Positions 8,573-16,667 of a stretch of DNA of 64,000 nt are shown in pieces. Made by a program: the position numbers and the translations under genes. The notes beneath the pieces are model-generated. The model saw only the letters and a list, made by a program, of their open reading frames with translations, ran no database searches and was not told where the DNA came from. The first letter of the stretch is position 1, and every line of letters starts with the position of its first letter. This DNA comes from CAJBVG01 sp943371425 (GTDB taxonomy: Bacteria; Bacteroidota; Bacteroidia; Sphingobacteriales; Sphingobacteriaceae): NCBI GenBank assembly GCA_943371425.1, contig CALRUR010000009.1, positions 54,167-118,166 of the forward strand. Reading direction: 5' to 3'.

Positions 8573-11260
8573 ATGAAGAAATCATTACTCCTAATTTGTT
8601 TACTACCTAGTTTAGCATTCGCACAGTTGTTTAATGCTGATAAAAAAACCAAATCGACCACGTTTTTAGAACTTCAGAAGGAGTTTGATGAATATAGACA
8701 TAGCACCGATTTGCAAAAAACGAAAGGTTGGAAATGGTATAAACGTTGGGAATCTCATTATGAACAACGCCTAAACCCAAACGGTACTATAGCCGATGAA
8801 GCTTTGTTTTTAAAAGAAGTAGAAAAAATAAATGCATTAAAAAATAACGCCTCTAGGTCGTCTGTTAGTAATTGGATTCCTGTTGGCCCAAGCGAGTTAC
8901 CTCCATCTATTGATGCCATTACCTCACACGGTATGGGTAGAATAAATTGTGTAGCTTTTCATCCAACAGATTCTGCTACTATTTTTGTAGGTGTGGCTCA
9001 AGGAGGTGTTTGGAAAACCACCAACTCAGGCCAATCTTGGACACCCTTAACAGATAATTTACCCATCATTAGAATAAGTGATATTGCCATAGATCCAACA
9101 GATCCTAACACTATGTATATTTCTGTAGGCGATTATGCATACTTAGGGGTGGCATTAAATACCGATGGAAGAAAACGCCAAACACACTACGGAATTGGTG
9201 TATATAAAACAACCGATGGTGGTGTTACATGGAATGTAACCGGATTAAACTTATCATTAAACGAACTCGACGAATCTTTAATTAGAAGAGTGTATGTAAA
9301 CCCATCGAACTCGCAAGAGCTAGTGGCAGCAGGCATTTCGGGCATTTGGAAATCTTACAATGCTGGTACTACTTGGACTAAAAAACAAAGTTCAATTATA
9401 TGGGACATGGAATCGAACCCTTTAAATGCAAATACAATTTATGCGAGTACAGGTTTCATTAGTACCTTAAATACTGGTGATGCAGGCATTTTAAAATCTA
9501 CCAATTTTGGAGAAACATGGACCTTATTAACAACTGGTATTCCAACTAAAAATGCACAACGTGTTGAAATTGCAGTTTCTAGTGTCGATACCAATTATGT
9601 ATATGCAATTGCATGTGGCTTAGATAGAGGATTTGAAGGATTTTATAGAAGTATAGATGCCGGTGCAAATTGGACTAAAAGATATACCTCTGCAGAAACT
9701 AATTTATTAGGATGGGATGCTAATATTGGTGGCGGCGGACAAGGAACCTATGACTTAGCTATTGTTACAGATGGTACTAATAAAGACAAAGTGTATGTAG
9801 GTGGAATAAATATGTGGGGTACAAATGATGGTGGTGCTACCTGGGACGGTATGTCTTATTGGTTGCCATATTATGGAGAATATTTACACGCCGATCAACA
9901 TCAATTTGCTTACAACAAATTAAACAATGCTTACTATGTTGCAAACGATGGTGGTTTATACAGAACAGATAATCCAATAATTGGATCGTGGGCAACTGCT
10001 AATTCCGATCCTACTTATACTTGGCCTACACGCTGGAGATTTTTAGGAAGTGGAATGCAAATAACTTCCTTTTATCGCCTTGGTTTAAGAGAAGATTTTG
10101 GTGATGTAATTGCCGGCGCGCAAGACAATTCTACTTTTTATAAAAATAATAACCAATGGGTAAACATGATTGGTGGCGACGGAATGGAATGTATTTTACA
10201 CCCTACAGATAATTTAACTTTATACGGTTCTGCACAATTTGGATATTTAGTTCGCTCAAACGACGGTGGTTTAAATTTTGATTTTTTAAACATGGGCGAT
10301 AATGAAGATGGCGAATGGACTACTCCATTTAAATTAGAAAAAGATGTACCAACGAATGTTTACGCAGGGTTTGAAAACATGCACTTTTCTGATGATGAAG
10401 GATTGAGTTCAGTTGCAATTTCTAATTTCTCAAAAATGAGTAACGGTAGAGGTGCAGTGATTTCCGCTTTCGATATTTCTGATTCCAATACAGATTATAT
10501 ATACGTTGCTAAAAGAATAAACCATCAGCAAAACGAACCGATGAAATTTTATGTAACTACAAACGGAGGCCAAACATGGACTAACAGAAGCCAAGGTTTG
10601 CCAAGCAATTTGTATTGTACTTATATAGCCGTAAGCAATAATAATCCGAGCACTGCTTGGGCTTGCTTTAGTGGTTTTGTGAGTGGGAATAAAGTGTACA
10701 AAACAACAGATGCAGGAGCTACTTGGACTAACATAAGTGCTAACCTACCGAACATACCTGTAAATACAGTGGTGTTACATAAAGGCTCTGTAAAAAATGT
10801 AATTTATATTGGAACAGATGCAGGGGTGTATTATACCTATGATGGTGCTACCTCTTGGGAACTTTACAGCAACATGTTGCCTAATGTTATTGTGAGCGAA
10901 TTAGAAATACATGCCGATTCTAATAAAATTTTTGCAGCTACTTTTGGTAGAGGAATTTGGATGAGCGATTTGGCAGATGTAAATGTTGGTGTGCAACAAA
11001 ATCCATTGTCAAAAATCAGTTTTAAATTATACCCTAATAAAAATGATGGTACATTTAAAGTAGATGCATCAAACCTAGAAGTAAATGCAATTAAAATAAG
11101 TGTTGTAAATATTCTGGGGCAAGAAGTTTTTACAGAGCAAGTAAAATTGCAAGGCAATACTTTTTCAAAAGCATATAATTTGAAATTATTGCCGGGTGTA
11201 TATTATTTCAGAATGTTGAGTGGAAAGTATTCTAAGGTTGAGAAGTTTTTGGTGGAGTAA
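8573..11260 (+). CDS. Secreted beta-propeller (BNR/VPS10-like) protein with T9SS sorting domain
   Basis: The first ATG of the Sec signal peptide (KKSLLLICLLPSLAFAQ) is at 8573; an upstream TTG at 8558 would add a non-signal leader. After a charged N-terminal region there are many BNR/sortilin-like repeats of the type GGVWKTTNSGQSWTPL, GVYKTTDGGVTW, GILKSTNFGETWT and YKTTDAGATWTNI across about residues 100-800, predicting one or two beta-propellers. The last 80 residues (FKLYPNKNDGTFKV ... GVYYFRMLSGKYSKVEKFLVE) are a type A T9SS C-terminal sorting domain. The protein is therefore exported by Sec, crosses the outer membrane through T9SS and is surface-anchored or released. Ligand or enzyme activity unknown. 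895 aa. Confidence 0.87.
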   Translation: MKKSLLLICLLPSLAFAQLFNADKKTKSTTFLELQKEFDEYRHSTDLQKTKGWKWYKRWESHYEQRLNPNGTIADEALFLKEVEKINALKNNASRSSVSNWIPVGPSELPPSIDAITSHGMGRINCVAFHPTDSATIFVGVAQGGVWKTTNSGQSWTPLTDNLPIIRISDIAIDPTDPNTMYISVGDYAYLGVALNTDGRKRQTHYGIGVYKTTDGGVTWNVTGLNLSLNELDESLIRRVYVNPSNSQELVAAGISGIWKSYNAGTTWTKKQSSIIWDMESNPLNANTIYASTGFISTLNTGDAGILKSTNFGETWTLLTTGIPTKNAQRVEIAVSSVDTNYVYAIACGLDRGFEGFYRSIDAGANWTKRYTSAETNLLGWDANIGGGGQGTYDLAIVTDGTNKDKVYVGGINMWGTNDGGATWDGMSYWLPYYGEYLHADQHQFAYNKLNNAYYVANDGGLYRTDNPIIGSWATANSDPTYTWPTRWRFLGSGMQITSFYRLGLREDFGDVIAGAQDNSTFYKNNNQWVNMIGGDGMECILHPTDNLTLYGSAQFGYLVRSNDGGLNFDFLNMGDNEDGEWTTPFKLEKDVPTNVYAGFENMHFSDDEGLSSVAISNFSKMSNGRGAVISAFDISDSNTDYIYVAKRINHQQNEPMKFYVTTNGGQTWTNRSQGLPSNLYCTYIAVSNNNPSTAWACFSGFVSGNKVYKTTDAGATWTNISANLPNIPVNTVVLHKGSVKNVIYIGTDAGVYYTYDGATSWELYSNMLPNVIVSELEIHADSNKIFAATFGRGIWMSDLADVNVGVQQNPLSKISFKLYPNKNDGTFKVDASNLEVNAIKISVVNILGQEVFTEQVKLQGNTFSKAYNLKLLPGVYYFRMLSGKYSKVEKFLVE

Positions 11261-11265
11261 AAAAT

Positions 11266-11625
11266 TTACTGCAATCCAATCTCTTCAAAATAACTTATTA
11301 TCAACTTTTTCAATAAATATTCTTGCTCTAAAACAGTAAAGGCTGGAATGGCCTTTACTACTTCCCAGTGTGGCCAACCGTCTTGGTCGAGGCCTACTAA
11401 TTCATAGAAACCCATTTCGCTCATTAGCCTACAAGTGGCAATGTGCATGAGCTCTTCTTTTTGTCGCTTCGAGAATTTTTTGGGTCCTTGCCCTAATTCT
11501 TGCACACCAATTAAAAATAAAAATACTTTTACATCGGGTTCATCTGAGTCGAAATCCGCTTGTATTTTTGCACAAAGATTTTTCCAATCTTCGTTAATCT
11601 TTTTTATGTCTAAATTTAAACTCAT
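11266..11625 (-). CDS. Conserved hypothetical protein cotranslated with mfd
   Basis: A 119-aa acidic, soluble protein with no signal peptide or membrane segment. Visible elements are FLFLIGVQELGQGPKKFSKRQKEELMHIATCRLMSEMGFYELVG spread over residues 35-80 and a WPHWE motif near 87. Its ATG overlaps the end of mfd by four bases, so it is translationally coupled to the repair factor. I do not recognise a characterised family. It is strongly helical by eye. Role in DNA repair is possible only by association. Confidence 0.7.
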   Translation of the reverse strand: MSLNLDIKKINEDWKNLCAKIQADFDSDEPDVKVFLFLIGVQELGQGPKKFSKRQKEELMHIATCRLMSEMGFYELVGLDQDGWPHWEVVKAIPAFTVLEQEYLLKKLIISYFEEIGLQ

Positions 11626-14600
11626 GCTTCTTGTAGTTTTTGTTTACCACTCATTTCTGTAAGCAATGCTATGGCATGCGATACAGAACTTACTTGGTCG
11701 AATATCATTAATAAACTAGTTTTCCCTTCTTTCATTTTTACTCCTCTCGGATTTCTTTGTACAAAGTTTAAAATAGAATGAAAGGTTTCCGATTCGTAAA
11801 AACCAGAATGTGGATTCGATGGGAAATTTCCACGTAAAATATTACTTTTTAAACTCAATTTTTCGAAACCTATTTCCTTTGCCAACCATTGCAAACGCAA
11901 TGCATTGAGCAACTCTCGCACTTGTCTTGGCACTGGTCCAAAACGGTCTTGCATTTGTAATTCAAATGCTTTTAAATTTTCTTCCGTTTCTATTTTATTG
12001 AGTTCGGTATATAAATTTAATCGCTCTGCAATATTGGTTACATACTCGTCTGGTATGAGTAATTCTTGGTCGGTATCTATTTGGCAGAAACTTACGTGCG
12101 GCGGTGGAGGTTGATCTTTAAATAAATCTTTAAACTCATCGTCTTTTAATTCTTGTATGGCCTCGTCTAAAATTTTATGATACAACTCGAAACCTATTTC
12201 TGCAATAAAACCGCTTTGCTCAGCACCTAATAAATTACCTGCACCTCGTATGTCTAAATCGCGCATGGCTACTTGGAAACCACTGCCCAAATCAGAGAAC
12301 TCTTCAATAGCACTTAAGCGTTTACGTGCTTCTGGTGTAAGTACCGATAGTGGCGGACTCAATAAATAACAAAATGCTTTTTTGTTCGAACGCCCAACAC
12401 GTCCGCGCATTTGATGCATATCACTCAATCCGAAATTTTGTGCGTTGTTTATAAATATGGTGTTGGCATTAGAAATGTCTAAGCCAGATTCTATAATGGT
12501 GGTGGCCACTAAAACATCGTACTCTCCCGACATAAATTTGAGCATTACATCTTCCAATGCATCTCCGTCTAATTGCCCATGACCAATACCTATGCGCACG
12601 CCGGGACAAATTTTTTGCAACATGCCTGCCACGTTTGCAATGTCTTGCACTCGGTTGTGTATAAAGAATACTTGTCCGCCGCGCTCCACTTCAAACTCTA
12701 TGGCCTCTTTAATTAACTTTTCATTAAATACATGCAGCTCGGTAGTTACCGGTTGCCTGTTGGGTGGAGGTGTGTTAATGATTGATAAATCTCGTGCTCC
12801 CATTAAAGAGAAATGTAAAGTACGAGGAATAGGTGTTGCTGTAAGTGTAAGCGTATCTATGTTGGCGCGAAACTGTTTTAATTTTTCTTTCGTACTCACC
12901 CCAAACTTTTGTTCTTCATCAATAATCATTAAGCCTAAATCTTTAAACTTAACATCTTTACTTACGATGCGGTGTGTACCAATTAAAATATCAATTTTTC
13001 CATCTGCTGTTTTTTGCAGAATTTCTTTTATCTCTTTATTCGTTCTGAACCTGTTGATGTATTCAACATTACAAGGGAAATCTTTTAAACGCTCGCTAAA
13101 AGTTTTATAATGTTGCATGGCCAAAATAGTAGTAGGTACTAATATGGCAACTTGCTTGCTATCGTTTACAGCTTTAAATGCTGCACGTACGGCTACTTCT
13201 GTTTTTCCGAAACCTACATCGCCACACACCAGTCTGTCCATAGGGTGCGGACTTTCCATGTCTTTTTTAATATCGGCAGTTGCTTTTATTTGGTCTGGAG
13301 TATCCTCATACATAAAAGAAGCTTCGAGCTCTGTTTGCAAATAAGTATCGGGCATAAAGGCATTACCCATTTGCGCTTTACGTTTTGCATATAGCTTTAT
13401 TAAATCGCGGGCAATGTCTTTAACTTTTTTCTTGGTATTCTTTTTTAATTTCTCCCAAACATCCGAACCTAGTTTATGCATTTTTGGTGCAGTACCATCT
13501 TTGCCCGAATATTTAGAAATTCTGTTTAAGGAGTTAATGTTAACATACAACAAATCGTTATCGGCATATACCAAACGTATGGCTTCTTGTTGTTTACCGT
13601 TTACTTCTACTTTTTCTAAACCAGCATATTTTCCAATGCCATGGTCTATATGTACAACAAAATCTCCAGGTTTTAGCTCTCTTAATTCTTTAAGTGTTAA
13701 TGCCTGCGACTTCGAGTAATTCTTATGTACTTTGTATTTATAATACCTGTCGAAAATTTGATGATCGGTGTAAAATGCAAATTTTAGTTGATCGTCTATA
13801 AAGCCTTCGCGTATAGAAATTGGTATCGGTGTAAACTGTACTTTCTTACGTTCGTCTTTAGAGTCTTTATAAATGTCGTCGAAAATAGAATACAGTCTTT
13901 CAATCTGTTTTACTTGATCAGCAAAAATATAATTCGCAATATTTTCCGATTCGTTCTTTTTTAGATTATGAATTAATAAGTTAAAATCTTTGTTAAACGA
14001 AGGCTGTGGACGAGTTTGGAATATGATACTTTCATCGGCATTAAAATAAAACTGCTTACCAAACTCAACACAGGCAAAGCTTTGCAGGCTAGTGTTAAAT
14101 TCTGAGGAGGTTTGAAATACTTCTTTCGGGTCTAAATATTCTGGATGCAGAATTAAATCTTCCTTACTTAAGGTACTATAAATTTCTGTTGCTTTTTCTT
14201 TTCCTTGATCAAGTATATCATATGTAAATTGAACATCTTTAAACCAAATGCTAGTACCACTTACTAAATATTGTAAAAGTGAGGCTTGATGGTTTGCTAA
14301 TTTTAACGATTGAATATTCGGAATAATAGCAAGTTCATTTACCGTTTCTATCGATAACTGATTTTCGATGTCGAATGTTCTGATAGATTCTATATGGTCG
14401 CCGAAGAATTCTATTCGGTATGGAATTTCATTAGAGTAAGAGTAAATATCAACAATACCACCACGTATAGAATACTGCCCAGCCTCATATACAAAATCAA
14501 CCCGTTCAAATTCATACTCCGATAAAAAATCGTTGATGGTATCAATAGAACAACGCTCTCCACTTTTTAATTCAAGAGTGTATTCATCTAGCGCAGCTTT

Positions 14601-15005
14601 GTCCATTACCTTTTCGGCAATGGCTTCGGGGTAGGTTACAATTAGTTTCCCAAATTCTGATGTGTGCTTTAACTCATTGAGTACCTCAGCCCGTTGCAGT
14701 ACTGCTTGCCTATCTATATTAGTAATGTCAAATGCTTTGCGAAAAGAGGATGGAAAAAGTAAAACTTTTTTATCACTTAAATTTTCTAAATCATTTTGGA
14801 AGTAAACGGCTTCTTCTCGGTCGGCAAGGACAATAACTTGCCCTTGCTTTTGTACAAAATACAAAGCTAATGATGCCATGGCATCCGACGAACCCACCAA
14901 CCCCTTCAAATGTATATGTGCATTTTTTTTGGAGGCAATTGCACGAGCCATTGAAGATATGCGATCGTCGGTTTTGTAAAGTTGAAAAATATCTTTTATG
15001 TTCAA
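11622..15005 (-). CDS. mfd: Mfd: transcription-repair coupling factor
   Basis: Mfd pushes stalled RNA polymerase off DNA lesions and recruits UvrA. The 1127-aa protein has the UvrB-like N-terminal part (residues 1-330), the polymerase-interaction module beginning LKPGDFVVHIDHGIGKYAGL (near 430), an SF2 translocase with Walker A GDVGFGKTEVA (near 597), the DEEQ box (near 693), TATPIPRTL and GRVGRSNKKAFCYLL, and a C-terminal regulatory domain with RFGPVP. The start codon is TTG at 15003-15005 giving LNIKDIFQLYK; no ATG occurs before residue 19. A TATATTTGC box ends just 6 nt before it. Confidence 0.95.
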   Translation of the reverse strand: MNIKDIFQLYKTDDRISSMARAIASKKNAHIHLKGLVGSSDAMASLALYFVQKQGQVIVLADREEAVYFQNDLENLSDKKVLLFPSSFRKAFDITNIDRQAVLQRAEVLNELKHTSEFGKLIVTYPEAIAEKVMDKAALDEYTLELKSGERCSIDTINDFLSEYEFERVDFVYEAGQYSIRGGIVDIYSYSNEIPYRIEFFGDHIESIRTFDIENQLSIETVNELAIIPNIQSLKLANHQASLLQYLVSGTSIWFKDVQFTYDILDQGKEKATEIYSTLSKEDLILHPEYLDPKEVFQTSSEFNTSLQSFACVEFGKQFYFNADESIIFQTRPQPSFNKDFNLLIHNLKKNESENIANYIFADQVKQIERLYSIFDDIYKDSKDERKKVQFTPIPISIREGFIDDQLKFAFYTDHQIFDRYYKYKVHKNYSKSQALTLKELRELKPGDFVVHIDHGIGKYAGLEKVEVNGKQQEAIRLVYADNDLLYVNINSLNRISKYSGKDGTAPKMHKLGSDVWEKLKKNTKKKVKDIARDLIKLYAKRKAQMGNAFMPDTYLQTELEASFMYEDTPDQIKATADIKKDMESPHPMDRLVCGDVGFGKTEVAVRAAFKAVNDSKQVAILVPTTILAMQHYKTFSERLKDFPCNVEYINRFRTNKEIKEILQKTADGKIDILIGTHRIVSKDVKFKDLGLMIIDEEQKFGVSTKEKLKQFRANIDTLTLTATPIPRTLHFSLMGARDLSIINTPPPNRQPVTTELHVFNEKLIKEAIEFEVERGGQVFFIHNRVQDIANVAGMLQKICPGVRIGIGHGQLDGDALEDVMLKFMSGEYDVLVATTIIESGLDISNANTIFINNAQNFGLSDMHQMRGRVGRSNKKAFCYLLSPPLSVLTPEARKRLSAIEEFSDLGSGFQVAMRDLDIRGAGNLLGAEQSGFIAEIGFELYHKILDEAIQELKDDEFKDLFKDQPPPPHVSFCQIDTDQELLIPDEYVTNIAERLNLYTELNKIETEENLKAFELQMQDRFGPVPRQVRELLNALRLQWLAKEIGFEKLSLKSNILRGNFPSNPHSGFYESETFHSILNFVQRNPRGVKMKEGKTSLLMIFDQVSSVSHAIALLTEMSGKQKLQEA

Positions 15006-15011
15006 TTGCTT

Positions 15012-15020
15012 GCAAATATA
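15012..15020 (-). promoter_or_regulatory. mfd -7 promoter element
   Basis: On the minus strand TATATTTGC fits TAnnTTTGC exactly. It lies 6 nt upstream of the TTG start codon, which would give a very short or absent leader. Confidence 0.5.
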
Positions 15021-15027
15021 GTAATTT

Positions 15028-15127
15028 CCGAAAACCCGAGAGACCGAAAACCCGAAAGGCCGAAAATCCGATAAATCGATTTAACGGTCTTTCGGATTAT
15101 CGGTCTGTCGTTCTTTCGATTTTCCGA
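15028..15127. repeat. CCGA word array with exact 8-bp period, forming an imperfect hairpin
   Basis: CCGA occurs at 15028, 15036, 15044, 15052, 15060 and 15068, exactly 8 bp apart. The other half of the element (CGG-rich, 15085-15127) is an imperfect reverse complement, and the centre is the palindrome AAATCGATTT at about 15076. It lies between the mfd start and the 3' end of the next minus-strand gene, whose last codons are read inside the repeat. Confidence 0.85.
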
Positions 15128-15519
15128 ATCCAGATTCCGTAAGTAATATGTGCCACAGGCATGGTTACCAATGCTAAGAGGAAAAATAAATAAGAAACTC
15201 TTCCTGCTGTAGAGCTAAAGGTCAACAAACCAGTAAGCAACATTAACAGCGAGAAGAGGTAAATGTTTCGAGATAGTTTGCCAATAAAAAGTTGATTTTT
15301 ATAATCGTCTTCTTGTAAATCTGTTTTAGGGCTGAGTAATAGAAATACCAAAATGGCTACCACATTCATACTCGTAACAGCCCACATAGTTTGGGTATAA
15401 AATGGGTTCATTTCTTTGTTCCAAGCATAGTTATCTATTAAGTAAGCAAATACCGCTAGCAATATGCTAATAACGGTTAAGCGAATGAGTACCCAGTTAT
15501 GCGATTCTTTTAAATTCAT
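15097..15519 (-). CDS. Small four-helix membrane protein, unknown
   Basis: 140 aa with four hydrophobic segments (about residues 12-30, 43-62, 83-105 and 110-130), so an integral inner-membrane protein with both ends probably in the cytoplasm. No family recognised. Its last residues (IRKIERTTDR) are encoded inside the CCGA-type repeat, which suggests the repeat invaded or extended the 3' end. A TACCTTTGC box directly precedes the ATG. It sits alone between two repeat elements. Confidence 0.7.
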   Translation of the reverse strand: MNLKESHNWVLIRLTVISILLAVFAYLIDNYAWNKEMNPFYTQTMWAVTSMNVVAILVFLLLSPKTDLQEDDYKNQLFIGKLSRNIYLFSLLMLLTGLLTFSSTAGRVSYLFFLLALVTMPVAHITYGIWIRKIERTTDR

Positions 15520-15522
15520 GCA

Positions 15523-15531
15523 GCAAAGGTA
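15523..15531 (-). promoter_or_regulatory. -7 promoter element of the 15519 gene
   Basis: Minus-strand TACCTTTGC fits the TAnnTTTGC consensus and ends 3 nt before the ATG. If used, the mRNA would start at or inside the start codon, so the true start may lie slightly further in. Confidence 0.4.
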
Positions 15532-15548
15532 GTACGAATTTTTGAAAA

Positions 15549-15640
15549 ATAGGTCACAAAGTACTCCAAGTACACACTAAGGTACACGATGTATTTCTAT
15601 GTGTTTCCTTTGTGTGTACTTGGAGTACTTTGTGACCTAT
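15549..15640. repeat. Long hairpin of CACAAAG/GTAC words, 29-bp perfect arms
   Basis: Arms 15549-15577 and 15612-15640 are perfect reverse complements over 29 bp; pairing continues inward past one mismatch for four more bases. The arm contains the word CACAAAG-TAC and variants (CCAAGTAC, ACTAAGG) spaced 9 and 11 bp. The opening word GGTCACAAAGTAC recurs at 26028. It lies just downstream of the 15655 gene. Confidence 0.92.
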
Positions 15641-15654
15641 AATCGGTTTTTATA

Positions 15655-16536
15655 TTATCGTTGTACCGATAGTTTGCGTACAATTTTTAACTCTTTTTGA
15701 ACAAATTCAACTAGGTAAACACCGTTCTCAAAATCGAGCAAATTGTAAGTTTTATCATAGTTGCCTCCCTTGTAATCTTTAATAGTTTCCGACTTAACTA
15801 ATTTTCCATCTCTATCATAAATATTGATGGTTACAGGAGAGGCTTCAGTGAAATTAAAGTTCAAACTCAATTGATCTTTAGCTGGATTAGGGAACAATTT
15901 TATTTCTTCTTCTTTTTTGGCACCAATTTTTTTCAAATCTTTCTCCGATGCCTTCATCAATTTAACAACCATTTTTTTATCGCCATCGTTAAACACAAAC
16001 ATCTGCATTCCTTCTTCTGCTTCGTCGTTTGTAAATGCAAAACTTCCATCTTCATCAAAATTAAATTTGAAATGTGGAAGCTCTGGTAATTCGGGCATTG
16101 GAGGTGCCTCACTAAATTTCGGATGACGAGGTGCTTTGGGCGCTATAGGTGCTCTGTGTTTATATACTTTTACAGAACCTTCCTTATCATCAAATTCAAA
16201 TTCACTCAAAATAGAATCGTTCAAAACAATTAGTTCAGAATTTAACTTACGCATTTCAACATTTAATTTTTTCATCTCTCGATCTAATTCTCTGCTCATT
16301 TTTTCATGATTTATTTTTAGCTCAGCAGTTTTTTTTTCAAACGCTGCTTTTTCTGCTAAAGATAAATCGCGATAGCTTTTACCATTTACAACCGTATCGG
16401 TACCGTTCATGCTTATTATCATCGGATTATTTTCTTTTTTCTTTTTATTTTTTTTGTCTTGTCCGTTCGAACTCGAAACTACCACTACTACTCCAAGTAG
16501 TATTACAGTTAAACTTGTTGCTAAATACTTTTTCAT
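15655..16536 (-). CDS. Secreted Pro-rich coiled-coil protein with T9SS sorting domain
   Basis: 293 aa. A signal peptide (residues 1-25, ending near SSSNGQ) is followed by a Lys-rich stretch, then a charged helical segment at about 65-110 likely to form a coiled coil (EKMSRELDREMKKLNVEM), then a Pro-rich region at about 128-160 (APIAPKAPRHP, PPMPELPELP). The last 80 residues are a type A T9SS sorting domain (IKLFPNPAKDQ ... KIVRKLSVQR). It is divergent from the sensor kinase at 16668, whose periplasmic part also has a coiled segment and a Pro-rich APPAPPEPPAY stretch. A TACTTTTG -7 box (16560-16567, minus strand) precedes it, and four GTTAA boxes lie just upstream. Function unknown. Confidence 0.82.
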   Translation of the reverse strand: MKKYLATSLTVILLGVVVVVSSSNGQDKKNKKKKENNPMIISMNGTDTVVNGKSYRDLSLAEKAAFEKKTAELKINHEKMSRELDREMKKLNVEMRKLNSELIVLNDSILSEFEFDDKEGSVKVYKHRAPIAPKAPRHPKFSEAPPMPELPELPHFKFNFDEDGSFAFTNDEAEEGMQMFVFNDGDKKMVVKLMKASEKDLKKIGAKKEEEIKLFPNPAKDQLSLNFNFTEASPVTINIYDRDGKLVKSETIKDYKGGNYDKTYNLLDFENGVYLVEFVQKELKIVRKLSVQR

Positions 16537-16589
16537 ATTTTTTAATTTTATTGATGAAACAAAAGTATACTGGATTGTGTGCCCTATTT

Positions 16590-16625
16590 GTTAAAGCGAG
16601 GTTAACGAATGTTAAAAACTGTTAA
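16590..16625. promoter_or_regulatory. Four helically phased GTTAA direct repeats
   Basis: GTTAA starts at 16590, 16601, 16611 and 16621, spacing 11, 10 and 10 bp, so all lie on one DNA face. Tandem 10-11-bp repeats are the usual binding layout of OmpR/PhoB-family regulators. The array sits in the divergent region between the T9SS protein and the kinase/OmpR-type regulator pair, overlapping the -33 position of the minus-strand promoter. The same phased word occurs at 31751 and 63913. Confidence 0.6.
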
Positions 16626-16630
16626 ATGAC

Positions 16631-16660
16631 TTGAAATGATGCAGTTTTGGCTTACTTTTG
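16631..16660 (+). promoter_or_regulatory. Promoter of the two-component operon
   Basis: TTG at 16631-16633, a 19-nt spacer and TACTTTTG at 16653-16660 fit the Bacteroidota consensus. The kinase ATG at 16668 is 7 nt downstream, so the leader is very short. Confidence 0.55.
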
Positions 16661-16667
16661 TAGAGTT

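Noticed and set aside
12592..13110. 172-aa and other open frames on the plus strand inside mfd
   Set aside because: They are shadows of the well-supported mfd frame and carry no recognisable domain.
15549..15640. Classical intrinsic terminator
   Set aside because: The stem is AT-rich and long with a 34-nt loop and no T run; it does not fit the usual type, though it may still affect 3' ends.
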